Source: Polyangium spumosum (lineage in GTDB: Bacteria; Myxococcota_A; Polyangia; Polyangiales; Polyangiaceae). Taken from it: DNA of 64,000 nucleotides. The stretch is taken from contig NZ_WJIE01000004.1 of NCBI RefSeq assembly GCF_009649845.1, positions 558,001 through 622,000 on the forward strand. Reading direction: 5' to 3'. The position numbers and the translations under genes are program-made. Below are positions 10,375 through 19,331 of this stretch, one piece after another (within the stretch, counting starts at the first letter, position 1; every line of letters begins with the position of its first letter). The notes below the pieces were generated by a model that was given only the letters and a program-made list of their open reading frames with translations, was not told the origin of the DNA and did no database searches.

Positions 10375-12234
10375 TCAGACCGGCAAGGTGAACGAGAACG
10401 TCGTCGTCTTGCCGGGCTCGCTCTCGACCCACAGGGCGCCGCCGTGCGCCTCCACGAGGCCACGGCAGATGTAGAGGCCGAGCCCGAGGCCCTTGATCGG
10501 CGACGCGCCCGAGGTCCCCCGCTGAAACCGCGTGAAGAGCCGCGGCACGATCTCGGGCGCGATCCCCGGCCCCTCGTTGCACACCGAGATCAAAACCTCC
10601 CGCGGGCGCAGCCGCAGCCGGAGCGCGATCGGCGTCCCGGGCTTGCCGTACTTCAGCGCGTTCGAGAGCAGGTTTTCCACCACCTGCTGGATCCGCGCCG
10701 CGTCGACGAGGACGAGCGGCACGTCCCGGTCCACCGAGAGCCAGACCCGCGCGCGCGCGTCCTCGTCGGGCATGTCCTCGACGATCTGCCGCAAGAGGAC
10801 GGGCAGGTTCGTCGAGGCGCGGACGAGCTCGAGCTTGTGCGTGTCGAGGCGCGACAGATCCGAGAGGTCGTCGGTCATCCGGACGAGCCGCTCGGCGCTC
10901 GCGCGGATCCGATCGACCTTGCGCCGCACGCTGGGCTCGCCGAGGGCGCGGACGAGGTGCGACGCGGTGGCGAGGATCGTCGTCACGGGCTGGCGGAGGT
11001 CGTGCGCGACGATGGTCGTCCACTCCTCGCGCAGGCGGACGAGCTCCTTCATCGCCGTGACGTCGAGGAAGAGGACCACCGCGCCGTGGATCTCGCCGTC
11101 GTCGTCGCGCACGGGCGAGGCGTTGACCAGCGTGTGGATATGCGCCCCGTCGGGCCGCTTCACGACGAGCTCGCGGCCGATGATGACCTCGCCCGCGAGC
11201 GCGCGCTCGACGCTCAGATCACCGGGATCCATCGGCGAGCCGTCCGGGCGGAAGATACGCAGCCGCAAGAAGTCGAGGCTCGGCCCGGGGTTCGGGAGGT
11301 GGCCGAAGAGCTGGTCCGCCATGCGGTTTTGCGTGGCGCGTGGCGCGCTCTCGCCCTCCCAGAGCTGGATGCCGACGGGGGAGCAGTCGATGACGGCGCG
11401 TAGCCACCGGCGCTCGTCGGCGAGGGCCCGGAGCAGCGCCTCGCGCTCGTGCTCGACGCGGCGAAGCTCGGTGACGTCCTGCACGACGCCGAGCACGTCG
11501 ATCGGCCGCCCCGCCTCGTCGCGCGTGAGCTCGGCCTCGACGCGTACGATCCGCAGCTCGCCGCTCGGTCGGATGACACGGTGCTCGCACGCGAACGGCA
11601 CGCCCCGCTCGAGGAGGGCGCGGAAGCCGTGCAGGATCATCATCCGATCGTCGGGGTGGACCACGGCCGAGAGCGTCTGCGGCGGCTCGGGGCCCGTGCG
11701 GGGCGAGAGGCCGAAGATGCGGTAGACCTCCTCCGACCAGCACGACGCGCCCGTCTTCGCGTCCCACTCCCAGTGGCCGACGTGCGCCACGCGCTGGGCC
11801 CGCGAGAGGCTCTCGCGGCTGCGTCGGAGCTCCTCCGCGTAGCGCTTCCGTGTCGTCACGTCATGGATCCACGCCACGTGACAGCCGGGCAGGACGTTCG
11901 CCCGCGCCCGGTACTCGACGTCGATCGTGCTGCCGTCTCCGCGGACGAACGTGAAGTCGCCGATCTGGATCCCGTCGGCGAGGAACTGGCTCCAGCGCTC
12001 CTCGAAGCTCCCGAGCGCTTGGCTGGGCGTGATCTGCTGGATGGTGAGTCCGAGCAGGTCCTCGCGGCTCCGACCGAGCAGGGTGCAGGCCGCCGGGTTC
12101 GCGTCGAGGTAGCGGCCGTCGTCGCTGGCGACGAGGATGCCGTCGAACGACGCGTCAAAGAACCGCCGGAAGGCGTCGTGCGCGGCAGGGCCGTCCATCC
12201 ACGCAGGCATCGCTGTTCCGCTTCTCTTGGCCAC
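10375..12234 (-). CDS. Soluble PAS-domain sensor histidine kinase
   Basis: A 619-residue histidine kinase with no membrane segment. Three PAS domains follow one another: residues about 20-140 (LDANPAACTLLGRSREDLLG), 145-265 (WSEEVYRIFGLSP) and 280-400, then a HisKA dimerisation helix with the phospho-acceptor H411 (IVAHDLRQPV) and a HATPase_c domain with N box (NLLSNALKYG), G1 (NEGPGIAPE) and G2 (GLGLGLYI). No receiver or DNA-binding domain and no response-regulator gene adjoins it, so it is an orphan whose partner lies elsewhere. The ligand is unknown; there is no obvious heme or flavin motif. About 118 bp of apparently non-coding DNA separate it from the next gene upstream. Confidence 0.93.
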   Translation of the reverse strand: MAKRSGTAMPAWMDGPAAHDAFRRFFDASFDGILVASDDGRYLDANPAACTLLGRSREDLLGLTIQQITPSQALGSFEERWSQFLADGIQIGDFTFVRGDGSTIDVEYRARANVLPGCHVAWIHDVTTRKRYAEELRRSRESLSRAQRVAHVGHWEWDAKTGASCWSEEVYRIFGLSPRTGPEPPQTLSAVVHPDDRMMILHGFRALLERGVPFACEHRVIRPSGELRIVRVEAELTRDEAGRPIDVLGVVQDVTELRRVEHEREALLRALADERRWLRAVIDCSPVGIQLWEGESAPRATQNRMADQLFGHLPNPGPSLDFLRLRIFRPDGSPMDPGDLSVERALAGEVIIGRELVVKRPDGAHIHTLVNASPVRDDDGEIHGAVVLFLDVTAMKELVRLREEWTTIVAHDLRQPVTTILATASHLVRALGEPSVRRKVDRIRASAERLVRMTDDLSDLSRLDTHKLELVRASTNLPVLLRQIVEDMPDEDARARVWLSVDRDVPLVLVDAARIQQVVENLLSNALKYGKPGTPIALRLRLRPREVLISVCNEGPGIAPEIVPRLFTRFQRGTSGASPIKGLGLGLYICRGLVEAHGGALWVESEPGKTTTFSFTLPV

Positions 12235-12352
12235 GTTAGCGGCACTAGTTTGCTGAACGAACGATGACGCTCACAAGGCAAAACAACCGAGGATGATCTG
12301 TCCGGATTCGTGGCCGGGGGCGGCGGCTCGACGGGCGCGGTAGGGGTGGGCC

Positions 12353-14146
12353 TCAGCCGGGTCGGTTGTAGTTCGTGTCTTCGAGCAGGATGACGTTCGT
12401 CTTCGAGCGGCTCTCGCCGACGTTGGTCACGTAGACGGCGGGCTTGTCCTGGACGGGGCAGACCTTTTCACAAGCGCCGCAGCCGATGCAGAGCGAGGGG
12501 TCGACGTGCGGCCGCTGGACGTGCACGGTGGTCATCCCGGGCTCTTTGCCGTCTTCGCCGGCCATGGGCAGGCGCTTGGGGATGTCGACCTCCTCGACCC
12601 AGATGGCCTTGGGCGAGGTCGGGCAGAACTCTTCACAGACGATACACGGCGTGGCCATGGCCCAGGGCAAGCAGCGGCCCTGGTCGTAGAAGGCGGTGCC
12701 GATCGAGAGGGCCTTCTGGCCGATGCCGAGCTTCTGGTCCTCGGTGATCTTCTGGATCGCGCCGGTCGGACAAACCTGGCCGCAGAGCACGCAGGAGTGC
12801 TCGCAATAGCCGATGCGGGGGATGAGGATCGGGGTCCAGATGCCCTCGACGCCGGCCTCGAAGAACGCCGGGTGCAGGGCGTTGTTGGGGCAGACCTTCA
12901 TGCATTCGGCGCAGCGGATGCAGCGCTCGAGGAACTCGCGCTCCTCGACCGAGCCCGGCGGGCGGATGACGCGGTGATCGTAGTTGGCGTCGATGACGTC
13001 GGCGATACGCATCGCCGGGATGACGACGGCGCCCGCGGCGGCCGAGGCGATGGCGGTGCGGCGGCCCGTGTCCGGCTTCGAGATCGTGCTCTTGCGGCTC
13101 GGGAGGAAGCGGAACTTGATCACGTCCTCCGGGCAGGCGTTCTCGCAGTTCAGGCACATGTGGCACTCGTCCTGGCGCCACTTCACGCCCCCCTGCGGCG
13201 AATCCGCGCCCTGGCAATGCACGAGGCAGAGGTTGCAATCGGTGCACTTCGCGTGGTCCTTCTCCATGCCGAAGAGCGCGAAGCGGGCGAAGACGCCGAG
13301 GAACGCGCCGAGCGGGCAGAGGACGCGGCACCAGAACCGCGGGATCACGCGGTTCATGAAGAGGATCGCGACGAGCAGGATCCCGATGAACCAGGTGTGG
13401 TGGAAATAAAACTGCTTCGATTGCCAGACGGTCTGCGCGAGGAAATCCTGGGCGGCGTCGGACGCGCCTTGCACGGGGCGGACGCCGGCCTGGCCCGCCG
13501 CGAAGCTCGCGACGCCCGTGATGTATTGCAGGGCCGGGACGACGGCGAGGCCGATGGCGCGGACCGCGACGCAGATCGGATCGAAGAGCCCGCCGATCGC
13601 GCTGCCCGCGACGCTCGCCGCGAGGAAGGCATACAGCAGGTAGTATTTCACCTGCTGCCGCGTCGCGGTCTTGTTGGACTCGACGCGCTTGTTCCCGCGC
13701 AAATAACGGGACGGGAAGATCCAGCCGAAGAAATGGTGCAGCGTGCCGAACGGGCAGATCCAGCCGCAGAAGACGCGGCCGAAGACGAGCGTGACGGCGA
13801 GCAGGCCGAGGGACCAGGCGAGCCCGCGGTAGACCGTGTGCGTCGAGAGCAGCGTCATCGCCGCGACGAACGGGTCGGCGAGCAGGAACGCCTCGACCGG
13901 CAAGGGCAGGCGCACCGCGGTCTCGGCGGACGCGAACGTGCCGCGGAAGGCGGTCTGGAAGAGGAAATAAAGAAACAGCGCGAGGAAGCCGGCCTGCGAG
14001 ACGCGACGCACCCAGACGAGGACGCGGATCGACAGGCGCGCCTCGATGCCCGAGCCGGCGCGTGTCTTCTTTTTCGCCGGGGCCTTCGAGGCCTTCGCGG
14101 GCGAGGACGAGGGTTTGGCGGGACCAACGATCGCGGGAGCGGCCAT
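12353..14146 (-). CDS. NapH/NosR/CcoG-like membrane polyferredoxin
   Basis: A 597-residue membrane iron-sulfur protein. The first 330 residues hold several membrane helices with the paired cysteine motifs of the NapH/NosR/CcoG group (FCGWICPFGTLHH and CRVLCPLGAFLG). The remainder is a string of 4Fe-4S sites: CTDCNLCLVHC, CHMCLNCENACP, CIRCAECMKVCP, CVLCGQVCPTG, CIVCEEFCP and CIGCGACEKVCP. It probably carries electrons between the quinone pool and a periplasmic or cytoplasmic acceptor, but neither partner is known. The ATG is 1 bp after the stop of the DUF362 gene, so the two are co-translated and very likely form one complex. No nap, nos or cytochrome oxidase genes are nearby to suggest an ordinary role. 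Confidence 0.85.
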   Translation of the reverse strand: MAAPAIVGPAKPSSSPAKASKAPAKKKTRAGSGIEARLSIRVLVWVRRVSQAGFLALFLYFLFQTAFRGTFASAETAVRLPLPVEAFLLADPFVAAMTLLSTHTVYRGLAWSLGLLAVTLVFGRVFCGWICPFGTLHHFFGWIFPSRYLRGNKRVESNKTATRQQVKYYLLYAFLAASVAGSAIGGLFDPICVAVRAIGLAVVPALQYITGVASFAAGQAGVRPVQGASDAAQDFLAQTVWQSKQFYFHHTWFIGILLVAILFMNRVIPRFWCRVLCPLGAFLGVFARFALFGMEKDHAKCTDCNLCLVHCQGADSPQGGVKWRQDECHMCLNCENACPEDVIKFRFLPSRKSTISKPDTGRRTAIASAAAGAVVIPAMRIADVIDANYDHRVIRPPGSVEEREFLERCIRCAECMKVCPNNALHPAFFEAGVEGIWTPILIPRIGYCEHSCVLCGQVCPTGAIQKITEDQKLGIGQKALSIGTAFYDQGRCLPWAMATPCIVCEEFCPTSPKAIWVEEVDIPKRLPMAGEDGKEPGMTTVHVQRPHVDPSLCIGCGACEKVCPVQDKPAVYVTNVGESRSKTNVILLEDTNYNRPG

Positions 14147-14147
14147 C

Positions 14148-15119
14148 TCAGACCTCCACCCAGCGCAAATCTCTCCAGTGCATCGTGCCGAGGCCGCGCT
14201 CGTGGCCCATCTTGAGGTAGGGGATTTCCTCGGGCGAGCGGCCGACGAGCTGGCAGCCCCACGCGTCGGCCGCGACCTGATCGGTCGAGGCGAGCACGGT
14301 GCGCATCTCCTTCGCGTCGGCGATGTTGCCGCCCTGCGGGCCGTTGCGCACGAGCACGCGCCAGGCGTCGACGATCGTGAGCGTCGGCTGCATGAAGGTC
14401 GCGAGATCCGCGATGGAGACGTCGATGTTCTGGTGCAGCCGATTGCGCCGCCCGCCGAGCGAGCCGTACCAGTTCTTCATCGCCGCCGTGTACTTCGAGA
14501 GGTTGTGGTGCTTGGCGATGGGGACGTTGATGACCTTGTCGGCGTTGATGAGCGGCGTGTAGACGGGCCACTCGTCGAGGACCTCGCCCTTGAGGCGCAT
14601 GCCGCGGAAGCGGTGCTCCGCGGGCAGGACGACCTCGGCGCCGACGTCGTACGCGGCTTTCCAGATGCCGGAGCGCTGGAAGCAGCGGTTCGGCTCGTTG
14701 CAGGAGGCGTCCGTGACCACGACACGCTTGGCGCCCGCGTCGTAGGCGAGCTTGACGACCTCGGCGACGACGCGCGGGTTCGTGTTGGCCGCGTGGATCG
14801 GGGTGCGATCCCAGCCGATGTTGGGCTTCACGACGACGATGTCGCCCCGCGAGATGAAGCGGTTCATGCCGCCGAGCGCGGCGACCGCCTTGCGTACGAG
14901 CGCCTCGGGCTCGGCCTCGTTCTTCGCGACGACGAGCTTCGGCAGCTCCGCAGGCAGATCCCGCAGCCGGTAGTCCCGCGTCTGCGGCCGATCCGTCGAG
15001 GGGCCCGCCTCGATCGAGCCACGATCGTAGCGCGTCTTCGCGAGGGCCGCGGCCCCGCCCAGCACGAGCCCCGCGGCGCCGAGGCGCTCGAGCATCTCAC
15101 GGCGCGAAATGTTACGCAT
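14148..15119 (-). CDS. Tat-exported DUF362 protein
   Basis: A 323-residue DUF362-family protein. Its N-terminus (ISRREMLERLGAAGLVLGGAAAL) is a twin-arginine signal, which suggests export with a folded cofactor. Family features are the strand VVVKPNIGWDR, the motif KHHNLSKYTAAMKNWYG and the C-terminal AADAWGCQLVG. DUF362 proteins are often next to or fused with 4Fe-4S ferredoxin domains, as here, where the polyferredoxin follows after 1 bp. The biochemical role is not established. I chose the ATG at 15119, preceded by an AGGA about 10 bp away, over an in-frame TTG at 15143. The gene is the first of this two-gene unit. Confidence 0.86.
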   Translation of the reverse strand: MRNISRREMLERLGAAGLVLGGAAALAKTRYDRGSIEAGPSTDRPQTRDYRLRDLPAELPKLVVAKNEAEPEALVRKAVAALGGMNRFISRGDIVVVKPNIGWDRTPIHAANTNPRVVAEVVKLAYDAGAKRVVVTDASCNEPNRCFQRSGIWKAAYDVGAEVVLPAEHRFRGMRLKGEVLDEWPVYTPLINADKVINVPIAKHHNLSKYTAAMKNWYGSLGGRRNRLHQNIDVSIADLATFMQPTLTIVDAWRVLVRNGPQGGNIADAKEMRTVLASTDQVAADAWGCQLVGRSPEEIPYLKMGHERGLGTMHWRDLRWVEV

Positions 15120-15233
15120 CGGAAGATTTCCTACGGATAGCAAGGCCGCGCCGGAGGGACAAGCGGGCCCCGTGTGGAAGAGGCTAGTGGGCAGGGCAGG
15201 GGGCGTCGACGAGGATCGACGGGCCCGAGGCAG

Positions 15234-16970
15234 CTACTTGCCGGGAGGCGGCGGAGGGGGCGGCGGAGGGGGCGGAGGCGGCGGAGGCAACGGAGGTGGC
15301 GGGGGCGGGCCCACCGAGGCGCTCGCGGGCGCGGGGGGCGGCGGCGCGATGGAGGCGGAGCCCGCGGGGACCGTCGCGTTTGCGGCGGCGGATTTCAGCT
15401 CAGCGCGGAGCTTTTCCCTCTCGTCGCTGCACGTCTTCTGCTCGGCGACGCAGCGATCCCGCTCCTCACCGAGCTTCTTCAGCTCCTCGGCCCTCTTGTC
15501 GGCGAGGGCCTTGAGCTCTTCGCGCTCGTTGCCGAGGGCCGCGCGTTGTTTGTCCCACTCGGCCTCGCGGTTCTTCCACTCGTCCTCGGCCTTCGTGGCG
15601 TTCTCCTCGCAGGTCTGGAGGCGCGCCCTGCCCTGATCGCGGGCTTTTTTGATCTCGATCGCGCAGTCGAGCTCGCCGCCCGACTCGCAGAGGTTCATCT
15701 GCGCGTCGAGCTGCTCTTCGTAGAGCTTTTTGTCCTTGCTCCAGGACGCCTTGCACTTGTCGACGTCCGCCATCGCGGTCTTGTAGGAGGCGTTGCAGAT
15801 CTCGATCTGATCGAAGCGCCGCGCTCCTTCGGCGCGGGCGCGCTCGAGCTCGTTGGCGAGCGCCAGGGTCTCGCGCTTGGAGAAGGCGACGACCGCGCCC
15901 GCGGCGGCGAGCAACAAGAGCGCGCCGGCCGAGAGCCGGAAGCCCTGGAGCGCGGCGCGTTGCTTCTGCCGTTGCCGCTCCTCGGCGCGGGCGATCGCGC
16001 GCTCCGGTTCGAGCAGGACGTCGAGCTCCTCGGCGAGCTCGCTCATCGTCGGCCGCTCGCGCGGATCGCGCGCGAGCCACCGCGAGAGCGCCCGATCGAT
16101 CTTCTCGCGCGCCTCGCCCCGCACCTCGGGGAGCGCGCCGTCGGGCAGCGGGTTTTGCGCGCGGATCTCGAGGGCGCGTTCGAGATCCGCCATCGTGTTC
16201 GCCGAGGCCCCGGGGTACCGATCCTCGCCGACGAGCGAGACGAGCAGCGTCGAGGCGAGGCAATACGTGTCCATCTTCTCGCTGATGGGCAGCTCGCCGA
16301 GCTTGCCCTTCATCGCGAGGAGCTGCTCGGGCGAGGCGTAGAGCGCGGTGCCCGCGACGAACGTGCCGTCCTTCTCCGCCGCGACGCCGAGATCGAGCAG
16401 GATCGGGTGCACGCGCCCGCCGAAGGTGGCGAGGTAGATGTTGTCGGGCTTGATGTCCTGATGCCGGAGGCCCGCCGCGTGTAGCGCCTCGAGCCCGCGG
16501 GCGATGGCGAGGACGATGTCGTGGGCCTCGCGCAACTCGAGAGGCCCGCGCTCGAGCCGCTCGGCGAGGGTCTCGCCGCGGTAGACGGGCATCGTGAGCC
16601 ACACGTACTCGGGCGTGGTGCCGTGGTCCTTCATCTGCACCACGTGCGGGTGGCCGACCGTCGCGAGCATGACGAGCTCGCGCTCGACGTTGCGGCCCGC
16701 GAAGTGGGATCGCGGCAGGATCTTCAGCGCGACCTGGTGCTCGGGGACGTCCTCGCGCTGGGCGACGTAGACCTTGCCGAACATGCCCGCGCCGAGCAGG
16801 CGTTTCAGGCGGTAGACGCCGCCCACGACGTCATCGATGGTCGGCATGACGACGACCGAGGGCGGGCTCTGGCTCTCGTGCGGGAGGGCCCCGGCGCGCT
16901 GGGAGTCGTCCACGACGGTCACGGCGTAGGCGTGTACGGTGACGGTGGCGCGGAGGTTCGAACTCTTCAC
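15234..16970 (-). CDS. Membrane Ser/Thr kinase with coiled-coil and polyproline tail
   Basis: A 578-residue Hanks-type kinase. The kinase domain (about 50-320) has glycine loop LGAGMFGKV and K83 but changed catalytic signatures: HRD is HQDIKPDN (170-177) and DFG is D193-L-G. One membrane helix (346-363) is followed by a long charged, Cys-containing coiled coil (370-530) outside the cytoplasm, ending in a nearly unbroken run of about 20 prolines (555-576). It can still bind ATP and keeps the catalytic Asp, so it may be active but non-RD. The GTG start at 16970 keeps strong codon bias through the first 41 residues; an ATG at 16847 is possible. It is divergent from the stress-protein gene. Confidence 0.86.
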   Translation of the reverse strand: MKSSNLRATVTVHAYAVTVVDDSQRAGALPHESQSPPSVVVMPTIDDVVGGVYRLKRLLGAGMFGKVYVAQREDVPEHQVALKILPRSHFAGRNVERELVMLATVGHPHVVQMKDHGTTPEYVWLTMPVYRGETLAERLERGPLELREAHDIVLAIARGLEALHAAGLRHQDIKPDNIYLATFGGRVHPILLDLGVAAEKDGTFVAGTALYASPEQLLAMKGKLGELPISEKMDTYCLASTLLVSLVGEDRYPGASANTMADLERALEIRAQNPLPDGALPEVRGEAREKIDRALSRWLARDPRERPTMSELAEELDVLLEPERAIARAEERQRQKQRAALQGFRLSAGALLLLAAAGAVVAFSKRETLALANELERARAEGARRFDQIEICNASYKTAMADVDKCKASWSKDKKLYEEQLDAQMNLCESGGELDCAIEIKKARDQGRARLQTCEENATKAEDEWKNREAEWDKQRAALGNEREELKALADKRAEELKKLGEERDRCVAEQKTCSDEREKLRAELKSAAANATVPAGSASIAPPPPAPASASVGPPPPPPLPPPPPPPPPPPPPPPGK

Positions 16971-17226
16971 GGCGAGGACGAGCGTACCGCGATGCCTCCC
17001 TTTGCCGCGAGAAAGCGGCGGACTCGGCCCTGGCTCGGCGCGTGCAAGCCCTTCGGGGAGGCCCTTTCACCCGCGCAAGGAGGTGCCGCTCGGGGGCTGC
17101 CATCGCGCCCGTTTCGGGCCTCACGTGACGTGACGGCATGGACAGCCGACGCGCCCCGCGAGCTCCCTGGTTGCGCGGGCCGGGGTGAGCCTGCAACCTG
17201 CGCTCCCCAAACGAAGAGGAGCCGCC

Positions 17227-17661
17227 ATGACGACGAGCGCGAACGTGACACTGCTGGTCCCCATCGACTTCGAAACCGCCTCGATGAAGGCGCTCGCGCT
17301 GGCGAAGGAGCTCGCCGCGCGCCTCGGCGGTCAGGTCGTGCTGGTGCACGCCTACCAGCTCCCGGTCTACACGTACCCGGGGCTCGAGCCGACGCTTCTG
17401 CCCGGGTTCCACACGGAGGTGACCGCGGCGGCCCAGCGCGCGGTGGATCAACTCGCCCAGCAGGAAGGGGGCCTCAAGGCCGTGCTGCGCCAGGGTGATC
17501 CCGCGATCGAGGTGCTCGCGGCGGCCGAAGAGCTCGGCGCCACGATGATCGTCATGGGCACACACGGTCGCACCGGCGTCGCGCATCTGATCCTCGGCAG
17601 CGTGGCCGAGAAGGTCGTGCGCAAGAGCCCGGTCCCGGTGCTGACGGTGCGGGCGAGCTGA
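17227..17661 (+). CDS. Universal stress protein (UspA family)
   Basis: A 144-residue single-domain USP. It has the first-strand Asp (VPIDFETAS) and the nucleotide-binding loop GTHGRTGVAHLILGSVAEKV, which fits G-x2-G-x9-G-(S/T), so it should be of the ATP-binding kind. These proteins help cells through starvation or energy stress. The start is the ATG preceded by AGAGGAG; a GTG 42 bp upstream in frame lacks such a site. The 256 bp between it and the divergent kinase gene must hold both promoters; it contains a TCACGTGA palindrome at 17131-17138 but no convincing sigma-70 boxes. Confidence 0.92.
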   Translation: MTTSANVTLLVPIDFETASMKALALAKELAARLGGQVVLVHAYQLPVYTYPGLEPTLLPGFHTEVTAAAQRAVDQLAQQEGGLKAVLRQGDPAIEVLAAAEELGATMIVMGTHGRTGVAHLILGSVAEKVVRKSPVPVLTVRAS

Positions 17662-17711
17662 GCTGCGCCGTCTTCGGGGGGGTTCGGGCGTGTAACGCGG
17701 GGGGGGCGTGA

Positions 17712-18284
17712 ATGCCGCAGTATCGTCTCGCTGATCTCGGTCTGTTGCCGAACGTCCTCAGCGCGCTGCGCCTACCGCTCGCGGCGATGTTCCCCTTCGT
17801 CGTCGAGGACGTACGCGCGGCGCTCGCCGTGCTCTTCGCGGCCGCGCTGACGGACGTGCTCGACGGCTGGCTGGCGCGGCGCCGCGGGCAACTCACGGGC
17901 GTGGGGGCGGTCGTGGATCCGATCGCGGACAAGGTCTTCGCGGTGACCGTGGTGGTCACGTTGCTGTACGAGCGGCGCATGCCCGTGTGGGCGCCGTTCG
18001 CCTTGCTATCGCGTGAGATCCTGGAGGCGCCGCTGCTCGCGTGGGTGCTCGTGAGCCGCCGCTTTCGAGGGGCGCGGCGGGCGGGGGCGCGCGCCAACGT
18101 GCCGGGCAAGCTCGCGACCTGCGTGCAGTTCGTCGCGGTCGTCACGGCGATCGCGGCGCCCGATCTCGTGGAAGGCGCGCTCATCGCCGCGGCCTGCGCG
18201 GGGACCCTCGCGGGCGTGTCCTACTGGGCGCGCGAGATCGAGCGGGCGCGGCAGCTCTCGGGCCGGGCCTCGCGGGGCTCCTGA
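17712..18284 (+). CDS. CDP-alcohol phosphatidyltransferase family membrane enzyme
   Basis: A 190-residue integral membrane protein with several hydrophobic helices and the full CDP-alcohol transferase motif D48-x2-D51-G52-x2-A55-R56-x8-G65-x3-D69-x3-D73, whose Asp residues bind the two metal ions. Such enzymes move a phosphatidyl (or other phospho) group from a CDP-activated donor to an alcohol such as glycerol-3-phosphate, serine or inositol. The size is close to PgsA/CRD1-type enzymes, but the substrate-specific residues cannot be judged by eye. The ATG follows a run of G (GGGGGGCGTGA) that can serve as ribosome-binding site. It begins 50 bp after the USP gene, on the same strand. Confidence 0.85.
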   Translation: MPQYRLADLGLLPNVLSALRLPLAAMFPFVVEDVRAALAVLFAAALTDVLDGWLARRRGQLTGVGAVVDPIADKVFAVTVVVTLLYERRMPVWAPFALLSREILEAPLLAWVLVSRRFRGARRAGARANVPGKLATCVQFVAVVTAIAAPDLVEGALIAAACAGTLAGVSYWAREIERARQLSGRASRGS

Positions 18285-18356
18285 ACCACGAGCCCCTTCG
18301 CGCGTGAAGCGAGCCCATGTATCGTGCTCGGCGCGATCCCAAGGCCAGGACGAACG

Positions 18357-19331
18357 ATGCGACCCAAAGTGATCCTCGCGCTCGCCAGCGTGATTCTCGG
18401 GCTCCTGCCGGCTTGTTACGCGGGCGCGCAAGCGCGGTCGTACGAGTCGCCGATGGCCTCCACCTACTCGACCGATGGCATCCAGGCGGACGAGGAGCTC
18501 ACGATCGCCTCCGCGGGCGAGTCCACGGCCGATCTCACGGCCAGCGCGGGAGACGAGGGCGCCTCGTTCGCGAGCACGCCGCAGGGCCTCACGCTGGGCT
18601 TGCGGCGCGAAGCCACGCCAAACGACGCCCCGCCGCCCGCGCCTCCGCCGCCGCCTGCGCAGGTGCCTTCGCCGGGCGGAAACGGAAAGAAGAGCGACGC
18701 CCCCCCGAAAGAGGCGCCCGTGGGCGGAGAGGCGAGGCCACTCGCGGAGCCGACCGGCAAGCCGCTCGAGGGCGACGGCACCGTGGCCGTCATGCGCGCG
18801 CCGATGCTCGTGTACACGGCGCGCGTGAACATGGCCGTCTTCGAGGTGAAGAGCTCGCTCGCCGAGGTCGAGTCGCTCGCGCGTAACCTCGGCGGCTTCC
18901 TCGCGCGCAGGAACGATCAGTCCATCACCATCCGCGTGCCGGCCGCCCGCTTCGACGAGGCCATCCGCCGCATCGAGAAGCTCGGCGACATGCTCTCGCG
19001 CGACGTGCAGGTCGAGGACGTGACCGAGGAGTACCTCGACACCGAGATCCGCCTGAAGAACGCGCGCGCCGTCCGCGAGCGGCTCGAGCAGCTCCTCGCG
19101 AAGGCGACGAAGGTCGAGGAGTCGATCCAGATCGAGAAGGAGCTCGAGCGCGTGGCCGAGACCATCGAGAGGCTCGAGGGGCGCATGAAGTTCCTCCGCG
19201 ATCGCGCGGCGTTCTCGACCATCACCGTGACCTTCCAGCCCCAGCGCGCGGCCGAGCTCGGCAAGCGCCGCTTCAACCTGCCCGTGCCCTGGATCTACCA
19301 GCTCGGCCTCGGCCGGTTGCTCAGCCTGTGA
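18357..19331 (+). CDS. DUF4349-family lipoprotein
   Basis: A 324-residue protein starting with a lipoprotein signal ending in LLPAC, so it is lipid-anchored after Cys processing. Residues about 80-140 are Pro/Lys-rich linker; the rest matches DUF4349: a first beta region (YTARVNMAVFEVKSSLAEVESLARNLGGFL), IRVPAARFDEAIRRIEKLGDMLSRDVQVEDVTEEYLDTEIRLKNA, then a coiled coil (EQLLAKATKVEESIQIEKELERVAETIERLEGR) and SAFSTITVTF-like strand at the end. The family occurs in many cell envelopes; its job is unknown. The usual C-terminal membrane helix is reduced or missing here. The start ATG has AGGA in front. The next gene overlaps by four bases (GTGA). Confidence 0.82.
   Translation: MRPKVILALASVILGLLPACYAGAQARSYESPMASTYSTDGIQADEELTIASAGESTADLTASAGDEGASFASTPQGLTLGLRREATPNDAPPPAPPPPPAQVPSPGGNGKKSDAPPKEAPVGGEARPLAEPTGKPLEGDGTVAVMRAPMLVYTARVNMAVFEVKSSLAEVESLARNLGGFLARRNDQSITIRVPAARFDEAIRRIEKLGDMLSRDVQVEDVTEEYLDTEIRLKNARAVRERLEQLLAKATKVEESIQIEKELERVAETIERLEGRMKFLRDRAAFSTITVTFQPQRAAELGKRRFNLPVPWIYQLGLGRLLSL

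Noticed and set aside
17031-17046. Sigma-54-like TGGC-x-C...TGCA element (GG-N10-GC) upstream of the stress protein gene
   Set aside because: It matches 9 of 11 consensus bases, but it lies about 180 bp from the gene and such GG/GC pairs occur often by chance at this GC content.
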